A stretch of DNA of 64,000 bases from positions 62,001 to 126,000 of the forward strand of contig CAWHIK010000009.1 of NCBI GenBank assembly GCA_963829485.1. Reading direction: 5' to 3'. Position numbers and translations under genes: made by a program. The notes below the pieces were generated by a model. That model saw nothing but the letters and a program-made list of their open reading frames with translations, did no database searches and was not told the DNA's origin. Positions within the stretch are counted from its first letter, which is position 1; every line of letters begins with the position of its first letter. Positions 1 through 8,658 of the stretch are shown here, piece after piece. This DNA is from JBGPQJ01 sp963829485. GTDB lineage: Bacteria; Chloroflexota; Anaerolineae; Anaerolineales; Villigracilaceae.

Positions 1-215
1 CGGGATTAGGTTACTTCCTTGAGTTGTGGGGAACGACCCGCGAGTGCTGGACCTATTACACCTACCAGACCCCGCCGCTGTTTGCGGTATTGGCGCACGG
101 CATGGCAGCGGTAGCTTTCTGGCGGGCGGGGCTGTTGGTGCAGAAGGTGTGGAAAAGAATCAGTAGTAATTCACATCTTTCTCTGCTAAAGCATTCTGAC
201 AAAGTCGAGAATTGA
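1..215 (+). CDS. C-terminal fragment of a membrane protein (runs in from the left edge)
   Basis: The frame is open from base 3 to the TGA at 213-215, so this is the end of a gene that begins outside the window. The visible part has an aromatic WGTTRECWTYYTYQTPP stretch followed by a hydrophobic segment (about LFAVLAHGMAAVAFW) and a basic, polar tail. That pattern fits a last transmembrane helix with a cytoplasmic tail. I do not recognise the family with certainty and assign no function. Confidence 0.5.
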   Translation, partial: GLGYFLELWGTTRECWTYYTYQTPPLFAVLAHGMAAVAFWRAGLLVQKVWKRISSNSHLSLLKHSDKVEN

Positions 216-328
216 CCAGTGGTCTTAGACAGTGCTTTCAAAAAACTAGGCGGGGGACAGGAGTCCCACGCCCAGCGATCTCTTTTTATAATCCTTTGTC
301 TGACTGTAGGACCCGTTTCGAAAGTGAC

Positions 329-1288
329 CTATTTTTGTCTCCCCAATTCTTCCAGCGCTTTGTAATACGGCTCGATACTGGGGATGAAATGCCGTTCTTC
401 CTTCGCGTGCGGACCGATGCCGGTCTGACCCCACACCACCGCCTGTCCGCCGGGGGCGAAGCGCGCACTGGTGCCGGGTAGTTTCTTCCCAATTTTGGGT
501 TCGCCCCCTGAGACTTGCCGCACGGCCTCGATCAGCTTCAACAAGGCGGGATTCTTCGGGTCACAGGCAACACCATTCTCCATTACTGAAAAACTGGCGT
601 CCAATCCATTTTCCGCGCAATACTTCTCGACTTCCTTCCGCAGCGCTGTCGTGTCGTCCTGCGGGATAGGGCGGATCTCCACGCCCAGAATCCCCTCCGC
701 GGCGGTGACGTTGTACACGCCCGGCGTGCCCACGTTGATGAAGGGGAATTTTGCCTGCGATTGCCAGCCATCCGCGCTTTTAAGGGTGAGATGCTTGGCG
801 AAGATTTCGTTCAACGCGGCGCGGGCGGCAATGAGTTTCTCGCTCAGGTCGGCAGCCCCTGCCACACCGGAGTGTCCCTTCGCGCCGCGGGCGATCACGT
901 CGAAACGCATCACACCGCGATTCTCGACGCAAATTTCACCGAAGAGTTCATTTCCCTTTTCACCGGTCCGCTCGCCGGCGATGAACAGGGAGGGGCTGAT
1001 ACCCAATTCCTTGAGCACATGCGGCGTGCCCCAGGCTTCCGCCTCGCCATTCTCTTCGTTGCCGACCAGCAGCAGATCAATTCTTGGATATGGCTTGCCA
1101 CGCTTGAGGGCATCTTTCATCCAGACAAGATACGTAGCGACAACGGTCTTCATGTCCGCTGCGCCGCGACCGTAAAGGTAATCCCCTTCGATGCGCGGGA
1201 TGAACTGGCTGTCATCCGGGTCCGGCTCGACCACGTCGAAGTGGCCGGAGAGGAGGATTTGCCCTAGCCCCACCCCAGCCCTCCCCAA
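329..1288 (-). pseudogene. C-terminal part of the M20 metallopeptidase domain, cut off by a repeat insertion
   Basis: This reading frame holds most of an M20/ArgE/DapE-type zinc hydrolase domain. Visible motifs are SGHFDVVEPD (metal His and Asp), GRGAADMK (bridging Asp), GNEENGE (catalytic Glu pair), a dimerisation stretch around RGAKGHSG, and a C-terminal GPHAKEERHF with the last metal His. The first about 85 residues of the M20 domain are in another frame at the end of the upstream gene. The 74-bp palindromic element at 1262-1335 lies exactly at the join, and 74 is not a multiple of 3. The only local start is a TTG inside the repeat, with no convincing ribosome binding site. It is probably not made as a separate protein; ancestrally it was the C-terminal half of the GCS2-M20 fusion. 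Confidence 0.75.
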
Positions 1289-3176
1289 ATTCCGGATTTG
1301 GGGAGGGTGTCACGGAGTGACGGGTGGGGTTAGGGAAAGTCGCATACACAGCCGGATATTTTCCGTCAAAATAACGCGTCTCCAGCCCATGCCCGCGCAG
1401 GTAGTCGTCGACGAAAGTTGCGGCGCGGTGGACCTCATCCAGACGTTCGTTCGGGCAGGCGGTGACGGAGGGGATGCGGATCAGTTGCTGGGCGAGGTCG
1501 ACGATCTCGGCGGTCTTATCGGGGTAGGAGGTGTCGATCACCATACCCGCCGCCGCACGGAAGCGCACCGGCAGAGCGGGTGATTCGCGCGCATCGTCAC
1601 GGGCGTGCTGCAGGAATTCACCCAGCTTGGCGGATTCAGCTCCGAGCGAGTTCAATTTTGATGCGATCTTTTCCACATCGCTGCGCACGGTGGCTTCACG
1701 GTCCTCCGCCAATCCGCGCAGAACGCTGGCGGGGACTTCGTCGTTGGCGCCCAACTCCACCCGCAGCAAGGCGCGCATCTTTTCGGCGGTATTAGGCGCG
1801 CCATTTGACATCTCGACCAGCGGGGCGAGGTCGTTCCACAGTCCGAGAGCATCTGCCAGAGGATGAAGCTCATCCAATGTCCACTTCAGGAAAGAGCGCA
1901 TAGCCACAGGTTTGCCTGTCAGAGGATTTTCGATCTCAGCCCGCAAACCGCCTTGGGCGGCTTTTTGCTCGTTGAGACGCGAGCGGCTGATGTCCTCGCG
2001 ATCATACCGGTAGGAGCGGGCGAAGGCGGGGTCGGCGTAGAATCGCAGCAGCAGGAGATGCTTGAAGGTCAGGTTGGCGATGTCCACGTCGAGTGGATTC
2101 CCTCCATCGTCGGTGCGGACCTCGACCCGGCCCATCGGCAGATTGATGCGCGCCATCAAATTTTGTTTTTCGATCTGGCGCGCCATCTCCTCGGCGGGTG
2201 CGGTTTCGCCGACGGAATACAAGCCGCGGGTGTACAGGTCCGAGAGCTGGTCGCTGGTGGTCGAGATCAACCGCTCGACCGGTTCGGCGAACGAACGGGC
2301 GCGGACCGGAGTCCAGTTGTTATTCCCAAAGCGCACACCGCGCCGGACGAGATCGTAGGAGAGTTGCAGATAATCCGCGTAGGAGCGATAGAGATCAGGC
2401 AGGTCGATCTCGGGCGGATTGGGGAAGGTCAGATTTCGCACGGAGTCGTTCCCGGTCAGCACGACCACGGGGCGCCCTCCGCGCACCTGGGCTTGAAGCG
2501 GTGTGGAGGCGGATGTCGCGATATAGAGCGGTGCGAACGCGCGCAGCAGGCGGGCTGCGGTGATGTAGACCTCGGATTTGTATTCGTCGAGGTGTTTATC
2601 GCCGCGCTCGGAGGCTGGCAGGTGCATGAAGTCCCACGCGAGCAGCGGTTCTGGAAGGGACAGGTTGCTGTGCGTGCCGGCGGTGGCCAGCGTATCGCCG
2701 TACAGGTCCACGCAGCGCTCGAGGTAACGACGCTTGGCGATGCTCCAGTTGCCGGGGATCGAGTCATGCCTGATGGCCGTGAGATGGAGCAGGTTTCCAT
2801 GCCAGTAGTAAAGCCGCTCACCGAATTTCTCTCCAGCGCGCGCCAACGCGTTGTTGAGGACCGCCTCCATCAAACGTCCCTCATAGATCGCACCGCGCGG
2901 GGTGTAGTAGGGGCGGGTCGCCCATTCGATCATCCAGTGGAAGACCTCCAACTGTGAGAAGGTGCGCATCCAGGGGGTCAGGGTTTCAGCGCGCAGGTAA
3001 TCCACGAAGGATTGCCTGGCGGGTCCCGTACCGACCGTCAGCAGCGGGCGGAGCTGCTCATCGAGCAGGTTCCATTCCAACTCGAAGCCGTTCAATCCGC
3101 CGGCAGGATTTTGCTCCGCGGCGGACTGAACAGCCAGTTTGTATTTTTCAGCGAATTTTTGAGGGTTGAAGGTCAT
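1212..3176 (-). CDS. GCS2-family carboxylate-amine ligase fused to the start of an M20 peptidase
   Basis: Residues 1 to about 545 look like a glutamate-cysteine ligase family 2 (GCS2) enzyme, an ATP-dependent ligase that joins the gamma-carboxyl of glutamate to an amine. Recognisable stretches are NGFELEWNLLD near residue 29, TAGTHSNLSLPEPLL (about 165), LTGNDSVRN (about 240) and the MGRVEVRTDDGG region. From about residue 555 the M20 peptidase N-terminus begins (AEIVDLAQQLIRIPSV). After YATFPNP the frame reads into the palindromic repeat and ends in unrelated Arg/Pro-rich residues. The last about 40 residues are therefore not native. It follows the aminotransferase after 33 bp on the same strand and is probably cotranscribed from its attenuated promoter. 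The GCS2 domain itself is intact; whether it works without the peptidase is unknown. Confidence 0.75.
   Translation of the reverse strand: MTFNPQKFAEKYKLAVQSAAEQNPAGGLNGFELEWNLLDEQLRPLLTVGTGPARQSFVDYLRAETLTPWMRTFSQLEVFHWMIEWATRPYYTPRGAIYEGRLMEAVLNNALARAGEKFGERLYYWHGNLLHLTAIRHDSIPGNWSIAKRRYLERCVDLYGDTLATAGTHSNLSLPEPLLAWDFMHLPASERGDKHLDEYKSEVYITAARLLRAFAPLYIATSASTPLQAQVRGGRPVVVLTGNDSVRNLTFPNPPEIDLPDLYRSYADYLQLSYDLVRRGVRFGNNNWTPVRARSFAEPVERLISTTSDQLSDLYTRGLYSVGETAPAEEMARQIEKQNLMARINLPMGRVEVRTDDGGNPLDVDIANLTFKHLLLLRFYADPAFARSYRYDREDISRSRLNEQKAAQGGLRAEIENPLTGKPVAMRSFLKWTLDELHPLADALGLWNDLAPLVEMSNGAPNTAEKMRALLRVELGANDEVPASVLRGLAEDREATVRSDVEKIASKLNSLGAESAKLGEFLQHARDDARESPALPVRFRAAAGMVIDTSYPDKTAEIVDLAQQLIRIPSVTACPNERLDEVHRAATFVDDYLRGHGLETRYFDGKYPAVYATFPNPTRHSVTPSPNPEFGEGWGGARANPPLRPLRRGRAGPG
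1262..1335. repeat. 74-bp palindromic GC-rich element inserted in the M20 coding sequence
   Basis: The ends are imperfect inverted repeats, CCCTAGCCCCACCC at 1262-1275 and GGGTGGGGTTAGGG at 1322-1335 (one mismatch). Inside are two further hairpins. One is a 12-bp stem, CCCTCCCCAAAT (1279-1290) with ATTTGGGGAGGG (1296-1307). The other is GTCAC-GGA-GTGAC at 1309-1321. The whole can fold as a three-way cruciform, like REP/MITE-type repeats. It sits inside an M20 domain and shifts its frame. I see no second copy in this window and no obvious target duplication. Confidence 0.85.
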
Positions 3177-3209
3177 GGTTTTCAGTTAGTAGAGATTAGA
3201 GATAAGTGA

Positions 3210-4514
3210 TCAGTGTTTGAGACTTTCGAGACCAGAAACAAGCCGCTCAACCGCGCCCTGGGTGCGTTCGACAGGCGTGGCGTAGGAGAAGCGGATCCAG
3301 TCGTTTCCGAAGGGCGAGAAGAACGCACCGGGCACGACTGCCACACCGAAATTTTCCGCCAGGTACTGACCAAGCGGCTCGCTGTCCGCCCAGCCTTTGG
3401 CTTTGATGAATTCACCCACGTTGATGAACGCGTAATAACCTTTTCCGATGATGTGCTGGAAACCGTTTTGTTCGAGCAGCGGCTTCAGCGCCTTCCGGCT
3501 GGCATTGGTCGGTTCGACAATGGTCTTCGACGCTTCGGAATAACCCATCTCGTAAGCAGCCATCGCCACAGCCAGCGAGTAAAAAGTCGGCATGACCGTA
3601 TGGGAAGCGCGCGCCACGGTGAACTTGACGACGTCCTCACTGGCGATCAGGTGGCAATTGCGGATGTTCGATCCGCCCAGCGATTTGGTGATGCCGTCGA
3701 GGAACATCAGGTGTTTGCGCTCCTCCGGAGAGAAGAATCCCAGGAAGGAGTTCAGGTCCATCGGCAGTTCATCCGTGACGTAGTGGTACATCCAATCGAA
3801 CAGCACGAACGGGATGCCGGCTTCGAGTGCAGCCTTGGCCAGCGCGACCTGCCGTTCGACGGAAGTGGTCAAGCCAGTGGGGTTGTCGGGATTGGTGATG
3901 ACCAGCCCGGCGATTTTACGTCCGCTTTTCGCGGTGAATTCCACACTGGCGCGGATCCCGTCCTCGGAGTATGCCCACCCTTCTTCAGGACTTCCGGGTG
4001 ACCACATCACATTCGCCCCGATGCCGTATGGTCCCCAGTTGTAGGAGATCCACGGAACACGCGAGACTGCGATGACATCCCCTTCGCGGCCATGACCGAG
4101 CGCGAGCATCGCCTGGTAGGCTTTGACCAGACCATCGCGTCCGCCGGCGGTGCCGAGCACGTTATTGGGACCATAGCCCAGCGCAGAATCCAATTTCCAA
4201 TACTTCTCGACCACAACCTTCCGGTAGGCATCCGTGCCGAAGGGCATGTCGTACGCGGTTCCGTGATCGATCTGCATCTGTGCAGCACGTTCGAGGAGCG
4301 GTTTGGGAACACCCGGCAGGGATGCGCCTCCGTCGCCTTGCGATGCGTCAAAAACCGTGGCGCCGGGATTCTTCTCCTGGTACACTTTGAGAGACTTGTT
4401 GATCAGGAACATGCGCGACGGGGGAATCGCCATCATGTCCTTCAGGTATCCGCTGACCGGGATCAGGTTGGCATCCGGCACGGCATAGACTGGGGTATCG
4501 TTTGAAGTGGTCAT
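3210..4514 (-). CDS. PLP-dependent aminotransferase, class I/II
   Basis: A 434-residue fold-type I aminotransferase. NPDNPTG (about residue 210) is the pyridoxal-binding loop, DGITKSLGGSN (about 265) carries the likely Schiff-base lysine, and IRFSYATP near the C-terminus holds the substrate-carboxylate arginine. The start is well supported by AGGAG six bases upstream of the ATG. The substrate cannot be read from sequence. The gene lies behind a leader peptide and terminator (4535-4728) and ahead of the GCS2-M20 gene with a 33-bp gap, so the two are likely one amino-acid-regulated unit. Confidence 0.88.
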   Translation of the reverse strand: MTTSNDTPVYAVPDANLIPVSGYLKDMMAIPPSRMFLINKSLKVYQEKNPGATVFDASQGDGGASLPGVPKPLLERAAQMQIDHGTAYDMPFGTDAYRKVVVEKYWKLDSALGYGPNNVLGTAGGRDGLVKAYQAMLALGHGREGDVIAVSRVPWISYNWGPYGIGANVMWSPGSPEEGWAYSEDGIRASVEFTAKSGRKIAGLVITNPDNPTGLTTSVERQVALAKAALEAGIPFVLFDWMYHYVTDELPMDLNSFLGFFSPEERKHLMFLDGITKSLGGSNIRNCHLIASEDVVKFTVARASHTVMPTFYSLAVAMAAYEMGYSEASKTIVEPTNASRKALKPLLEQNGFQHIIGKGYYAFINVGEFIKAKGWADSEPLGQYLAENFGVAVVPGAFFSPFGNDWIRFSYATPVERTQGAVERLVSGLESLKH

Positions 4515-4534
4515 TAGTCTCTCCTCTCAGATTA

Positions 4535-4659
4535 AGAAAAACGCCCCGATTAATCGGGGCGTTGGTAACTCGAGCTTAGCCTGCTCTTAAGCGTATTGAC
4601 CTCCAGGCTGCCGCAGCGTTCCAACGTCCCGCTCCATGATTCGTGCGGGTGATCGTCGG
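4535..4659 (-). promoter_or_regulatory. Leader-peptide transcription attenuator of the aminotransferase operon
   Basis: On the minus strand three exclusive pairings can form. Segment 1 (CCGACGATCACCCGC, 4645-4659) pairs with segment 2 (GCGGGACGTTGG, 4621-4632). Segment 2 can instead pair with segment 3 (CCAACGCCCCG, 4555-4565; 10 of 11 positions). Segment 3 is also the 5' arm of a perfect terminator stem at 4540-4563 followed by TTTTTCTT. This is the 1:2 / 2:3 / 3:4 plan of classical attenuators. Segments 1 and 2 lie inside the leader reading frame 4576-4689, so ribosome position could select the fold. Pairings were worked out by eye. Confidence 0.68.
4540..4563 (-). terminator. Intrinsic terminator arm of the attenuator
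   Basis: A perfect 24-base palindrome (12-bp stem, GCCCCGAT core) followed on the minus strand by TTTTTCTTAAT. It lies only 25 bases before the aminotransferase ATG and within its transcript, so it is an attenuator and not the end of the upstream gene. Confidence 0.85.
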
Positions 4660-4689
4660 ATTAGCGTCGGTCAACAGAGAGTACTTCAT
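4576..4689 (-). CDS. Putative 37-residue attenuator leader peptide
   Basis: The ATG at 4689 lies about four bases after the predicted transcription start, so the message would be nearly leaderless. The peptide starts MKYSLLTDANPTITRTNHG, then contains two Trp separated by four Ala, and ends at TAA 4576-4578. Thr is over-represented (codons 7, 12, 14, 16). Codons 12-16 lie in RNA segment 1 of the attenuator, so stalling there would free segment 2 for antitermination. The TITRT stretch recalls the Thr-rich E. coli thr leader, but I would not fix the sensed amino acid from this alone. Confidence 0.55.
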   Translation of the reverse strand: MKYSLLTDANPTITRTNHGAGRWNAAAAWRSIRLRAG

Positions 4690-4699
4690 AATTCGCGCA

Positions 4700-4728
4700 A
4701 GGATACCACCGTGCAGACGCTGCGTCAA
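4700..4728 (-). promoter_or_regulatory. Sigma70-type promoter of the attenuated aminotransferase operon
   Basis: On the minus strand TTGACG (4723-4728), a 17-base spacer and TATCCT (4700-4705). It lies just past the stop of the TIGR02206 gene and 11 bases before the leader ATG. Confidence 0.65.
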
Positions 4729-4735
4729 GCGAATA

Positions 4736-5473
4736 TCAATCAGTACTTGATACGAATTGCCTTGCCCGCCAATCTTTGACAATAAAAGGTGTATAGAGGA
4801 TAAGGCAGGTGATAATGCCGATCAGCTCGACGTAGATCAAATAATAAGGCCAGGGCGGCATTAAATCGATGATACTGGCGACAGGTGGTTTCCCGTTCAC
4901 CATCAGGTAATTACTACCGATGGCGCTGTTGAAAAAGAAGATGATCACCATGTAAATGTTGGAGATGACGATCACCCTCAGCATGGACTTCCAGGTGGGG
5001 CGGAATCCCTCCACGGTCGTCATGTATATCCCGGAAGTCAGCATCAATCCATGCCCGATGAACGCCTGCAGAAAACGGAAATGCGGGAAATTATAAATTC
5101 CGACATCGGGTGTGAGCAATGCCTGTAAGCCGGCGCCGATCCCCAGGAAATAAACGAACTCATAGATCGCATAATTCTTGAAAATCAGCATAAATCCGGA
5201 TAACCAGATCAATACGCTGCAGATATGCAGAGGCAGCATCGTTTGAATAGCCCAAGTGCCCAGGTAAAGATTCCAGGCATGCCAGGCAGCCTCGTTCACC
5301 CACAGGATGATCGCCATAGTCCAGCGGACAGCTTTTAGTGTAGATTCTGGCGCTCCTCTGAATCGAAGCATCCATAGATTGACGATCACAATGATCAGCA
5401 GAATGACCAGGTGTGCAGATTCAAATAAACTGAACGGTATCCCATCCCAGCCTTTGGAAAAGAAAGTGTCCAT
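4736..5473 (-). CDS. TIGR02206 (YwaF-like) integral membrane protein
   Basis: A 245-residue, strongly hydrophobic protein with about seven predicted membrane helices. LPLHICS (about residue 80), PHFRFLQAFIGHG (about 133-145) and GSNYLMVNGKPP (about 191) are the conserved pieces of the TIGR02206/TP0381 family, related to TMEM164. The biochemical role of the bacterial members is not firmly known. The start is supported by GGAGG five bases upstream of the ATG. It has its own promoter (5494-5522) and is divergent from the universal stress gene. Confidence 0.8.
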   Translation of the reverse strand: MDTFFSKGWDGIPFSLFESAHLVILLIIVIVNLWMLRFRGAPESTLKAVRWTMAIILWVNEAAWHAWNLYLGTWAIQTMLPLHICSVLIWLSGFMLIFKNYAIYEFVYFLGIGAGLQALLTPDVGIYNFPHFRFLQAFIGHGLMLTSGIYMTTVEGFRPTWKSMLRVIVISNIYMVIIFFFNSAIGSNYLMVNGKPPVASIIDLMPPWPYYLIYVELIGIITCLILYTPFIVKDWRARQFVSSTD

Positions 5474-5493
5474 TTAGCCTCCAGGTTTGAAAT

Positions 5494-5522
5494 AGTATAG
5501 CAAAAAGATTGGGAGGATACAA
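5494..5522 (-). promoter_or_regulatory. Promoter for the TIGR02206 membrane protein
   Basis: Minus strand TTGTAT (5517-5522), 17-base spacer, TATACT (5494-5499), about 20 bases upstream of the ATG at 5473. Confidence 0.55.
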
Positions 5523-5576
5523 CAACAGGATTCCGTGCTACATTATGAGTGAACCGGTTATTAGAGGAGGTGAATT

Positions 5577-6482
5577 ATGGACGCGAATGGATCTAAATCC
5601 AGTTTGCGCAACATCCTTCTGGCCGATGACGGCTCCCTGCATTCGCGGGCAGCCGTCGAACTAATCGCCAGCCTGCCGCATCCACCGGATTGCCAGGTGA
5701 CAGCGCTGCGGATTTTTACGCCGATGCAAACATCAGAACAAGCTGCCATGGAAGCTGCGCTCGATGCGACCCGTGATTTCATGTCTGAAAAGGGATTGAA
5801 TGTTAAAACGGAATTCCTGCTCGGATACCCTTCGGCCAAGATCCTGGAATATGCTGATGAACACAACCCTGATCTTATCGTAATGGGTTCGAAAGGGCTC
5901 CGGAACGCGCTTGGAATTCCACTCGGCGGCGTGGCGATGCATCTGCTCGAGGATGGGAGATTCCCTGTGTTGATCGTTCGAGCACCTTACACGGGATTGA
6001 AAAAAGTACTGCTGGTCGTGGACGGTTCTTCCTGCAGCGAGGTTGCCTGCCAGTATCTGGGTGCTTTTCCGCTGCCCCAAGACGCCGAGGTGATCGTGAT
6101 GAACGTTGTTCCACCCAGGTTTCCAACCATGATCGTGGAACCTTACCCGGGTGGAATGACCATGCCTTCCGTCCTAAGTTCTGTGGGCGAGGAGGAGCAG
6201 GAACAGCGCCTCGCTGCGGACATGGAAGGGATGCGCATCATCAAGGCGACCATTGAAACACTGGCAGCACGGCAAGTCCATGCGACCGCTCAACTGGGCA
6301 GAGGGGATGCCGCGGAGGAAATCATTAATTTCGCCCGAAATCAATCCGTGGATCTGATCATAGCTGGCTCGCGAGGATTGGGTGCTGTCCGCGGCTGGTT
6401 GATGGGTTCCGTCTCAAGAAAGTTAGCCCATTATTCCAACTGCTCTGTACTTATCACGCGGTGCATCCCCGAACAGGGTTAG
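5577..6482 (+). CDS. Tandem universal stress protein (two UspA domains)
   Basis: Two UspA folds in one 301-residue chain: residues about 10-135 and about 143-300. The second keeps the ATP-binding pattern GSRGLGAVRGWLMGSVS (G-x2-G-x9-G-S). The first has GSKGLRNALGIPLGGVA, close to it but less regular. Such proteins are cytoplasmic stress or signalling factors. An ideal ribosome binding site, AGGAGGTGA, precedes the ATG. It is transcribed alone, divergent from the membrane protein at 4736-5473. Confidence 0.88.
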   Translation: MDANGSKSSLRNILLADDGSLHSRAAVELIASLPHPPDCQVTALRIFTPMQTSEQAAMEAALDATRDFMSEKGLNVKTEFLLGYPSAKILEYADEHNPDLIVMGSKGLRNALGIPLGGVAMHLLEDGRFPVLIVRAPYTGLKKVLLVVDGSSCSEVACQYLGAFPLPQDAEVIVMNVVPPRFPTMIVEPYPGGMTMPSVLSSVGEEEQEQRLAADMEGMRIIKATIETLAARQVHATAQLGRGDAAEEIINFARNQSVDLIIAGSRGLGAVRGWLMGSVSRKLAHYSNCSVLITRCIPEQG

Positions 6483-6728
6483 GAAACGCATTAATTTCTG
6501 GTATCCGGTACGAAGATGGACGGAGCAGCCCCACTAGCTGAGATGTTCGAAGTTTGCATTTTTGTTAGGCTGGCGCCAGCTAATCTCATATAGAATTTCC
6601 ATAACTGCTCATCAATCCACAATTCCAATTTAGGGGATCGTTTAGAACTACGGGATTAATGAATTATCTTTCTCTGCTTGCGTATAGAATTAGTCGAAGA
6701 AGGGTAGTTCTGCACTGAGGAGAGAGGG

Positions 6729-8560
6729 TTGGCAAAGGAAAAAAAACAAACTGCCAGTCTTGATTGTCCGGAGAGCCTTTCTTCCCGAGAGGTCCTCGAA
6801 TACCTTCAACACGGTGTATCCATCACGAATGAATCCGGCACCGTAATCTATTGGAATTCCTCCCAGGAACGAATCACAGGATTAAAGGCAATCGATGTTC
6901 TGAATTTGCCCATTTGGGATATTCAGTTCATGATGCTGCCGGCGGAGAAAAAAACCAAGGAGGAATACGCCTCTTTCAAATCGGGGATGCTGAAATTTTT
7001 AAAAACAGGCAAATCGACGTGGCTTGAGAAACCGTTCAGGATAAATTACAGCCACCCTCGCGGACAAAAAAGTGTGGTCGAGGCGAGGTTCACTGCAATC
7101 AAATCTGCAAAGGGATACATCCTGGTCGGCGTTTCACAGGATATCACCCAACCCTTCCTGGCTGAAGCCGCACTTCGCGAGAGTGAACAAAAATTCCGAA
7201 GTGTGATCGAGCAGGCGAACGAAGGGATTATTCTGCTCGATGAAAAAGGCAAAGTCATCGAGTGGAACCAAGCCATGTTGAAAATCACAGGCATCGGTCC
7301 TCGTGAGACGATCGGAATGCCCATCGTGGATGTTGCCTTGAAGATATCCCCCCTGAGAGTAATTTGCTGGCTTTACCGTATAACGACATCCAGCACCTGA
7401 TGGTGGCAATGTCGTCGATGGCTTCGTTTGATGAGCCTCAGATCATTGAAAGGGAAGTCGCTCGAGATGGCGTATCTCAATCCATTCAAGTTCAGGCTTT
7501 CCCAATTATGATCGGCGAACGCCGTTTGGTGGGATGTATTGTCAGGGACATCAGCGAGCAAAAAGACGTTGAGCGATCTCTCAAGCGATATGCCTACCAG
7601 CTCGAAACCCTCCGTCAAGTCGGGCTGGAACTCGCCGCCGAGTTAAGTCTCGATACACTGCTTTGGATGATTGCCCCACGAGCGGTGGAATTGCTTGGCG
7701 GAGCTGCAATGGCATTGTATATCCACGATCCAAAGTTAGATCTTCTGGATCTCGCCATCTGCCTTGGAGACACACAGCCGCCCATAGAACAGACTGCCAA
7801 GCGGGGACAGGGGCTGGCCGGCTTCCTTTGGGAGCGCGGGGAGCCCATGCTCATTGAGGATTATCATACGGGAGCAACCGGAAAACTGACCCGGTCCATG
7901 TGGGGGAAGGTGGCTGGAGCTCCGATCGTGTATGGAGGAGAATTCCTGGGTGTCATTTTCGTTTTTTCAGACAAGCCATTCGACGTGACTGACCTGAAGC
8001 TGCTCGGGCTGTTCGCGTCTCATGCCGGGGCTGCAATCCGCAATGCCAGGCTTCACACGGAGCTGCACGAACTCGCCATCCGGGATTCATTGACTGGCAT
8101 CTTTAACAGGCGTCATTTCTTTGATATTTCAGAAAAGGCGTTCAGGCACGCCCGCAGGTATAAGCGGCCGCTTTCCGCCTTGATTTTTGATCTCGACCAT
8201 TATAAAGATGTGAACGACCAGTTTGGGCATTTGATCGGGGACCAGGTGCTGCACGATATGGCGCAGCGCTGTCTTGCAGTGGTACGCCAGCACGACATTT
8301 TCGGCCGATACGGGGGGGAGGAATTCGCTGTTCTTCTGCCTGAAACAGATATGCAGGGCGCGCTGGCATTGGGTGAACGTCTTCGCGAAGTGATCGCCAA
8401 TGGTCCTTTTGAGACTGAGGACGGAGATGTCATTGTGACCATCAGTGTCGGCGCTGCGCGTATCAAACGCACGACGTCCAGTCTTATGCAGTTGCTTTCT
8501 GAAGCCGATAAGGCACAGTACAGAGCTAAGGATAAGGGTCGTAACACCGTCTCTGATTAA
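6729..8560 (+). CDS. PAS-PAS-GAF-GGDEF diguanylate cyclase, frameshifted in a C-run
   Basis: Two frames (6729-7400 and 7364-8560) join into one protein of about 610 residues. Order: PAS 1 (GVSITNESGTVIYWNSS), PAS 2 (EGIILLDEKGKVIEWNQA, interrupted), GAF (from LRQVGLELAAELSLD), then GGDEF with RDSLTGIFNRRHFF and the active loop GGEEF. RQHD five residues upstream matches the c-di-GMP inhibitory site RxxD. It should make c-di-GMP in response to PAS/GAF signals. The frame breaks at the six Cs at 7349-7354; seven would restore it within PAS 2. The start is a TTG behind GAGGAGAGAGGG. Sequence error is likeliest; slippage at the C-run is an alternative. Confidence 0.82.
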
Positions 8561-8598
8561 ATAAATGTTTTTCACAAGGGAATTCCAAACAAACAATT

Positions 8599-8629
8599 AA
8601 CAACTCCGAGACAAGCTTCGGAGTTGTTT
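8599..8629. terminator. Bidirectional terminator between convergent genes
   Basis: ACAACTCCGA (8600-8609) pairs with TCGGAGTTGT (8618-8627), with A or T tracts at the ends, between the GGDEF gene (+) and the SET gene (-). Confidence 0.75.
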
Positions 8630-8658
8630 CCAAAAGAGGGAAATAATCGAAATGAATA

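Noticed and set aside
471..1175. Plus-strand frame of 234 codons opposite the M20 domain
   Set aside because: Ser/Pro/Arg-rich complement of a good coding sequence; no recognisable domain.
1863..2957. Long plus-strand open frame of 364 codons opposite the GCS2 gene
   Set aside because: It is antisense to a gene with clear family motifs, is rich in Arg/Gly/His as expected for a GC-rich shadow frame, and has no ribosome binding site or domain.
4695..4715. GGTGGTATCC on the minus strand as a T-box antiterminator (GGTGGNACCGCG)
   Set aside because: It lacks the CCGCG half, lies within the promoter spacer and -10, and the real antiterminator pairing is found downstream.
6483..6728. Promoter or RNA in the 246-bp gap before the GGDEF gene
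   Set aside because: A promoter must lie there, but no convincing -35/-10 pair or stable fold was found by eye.
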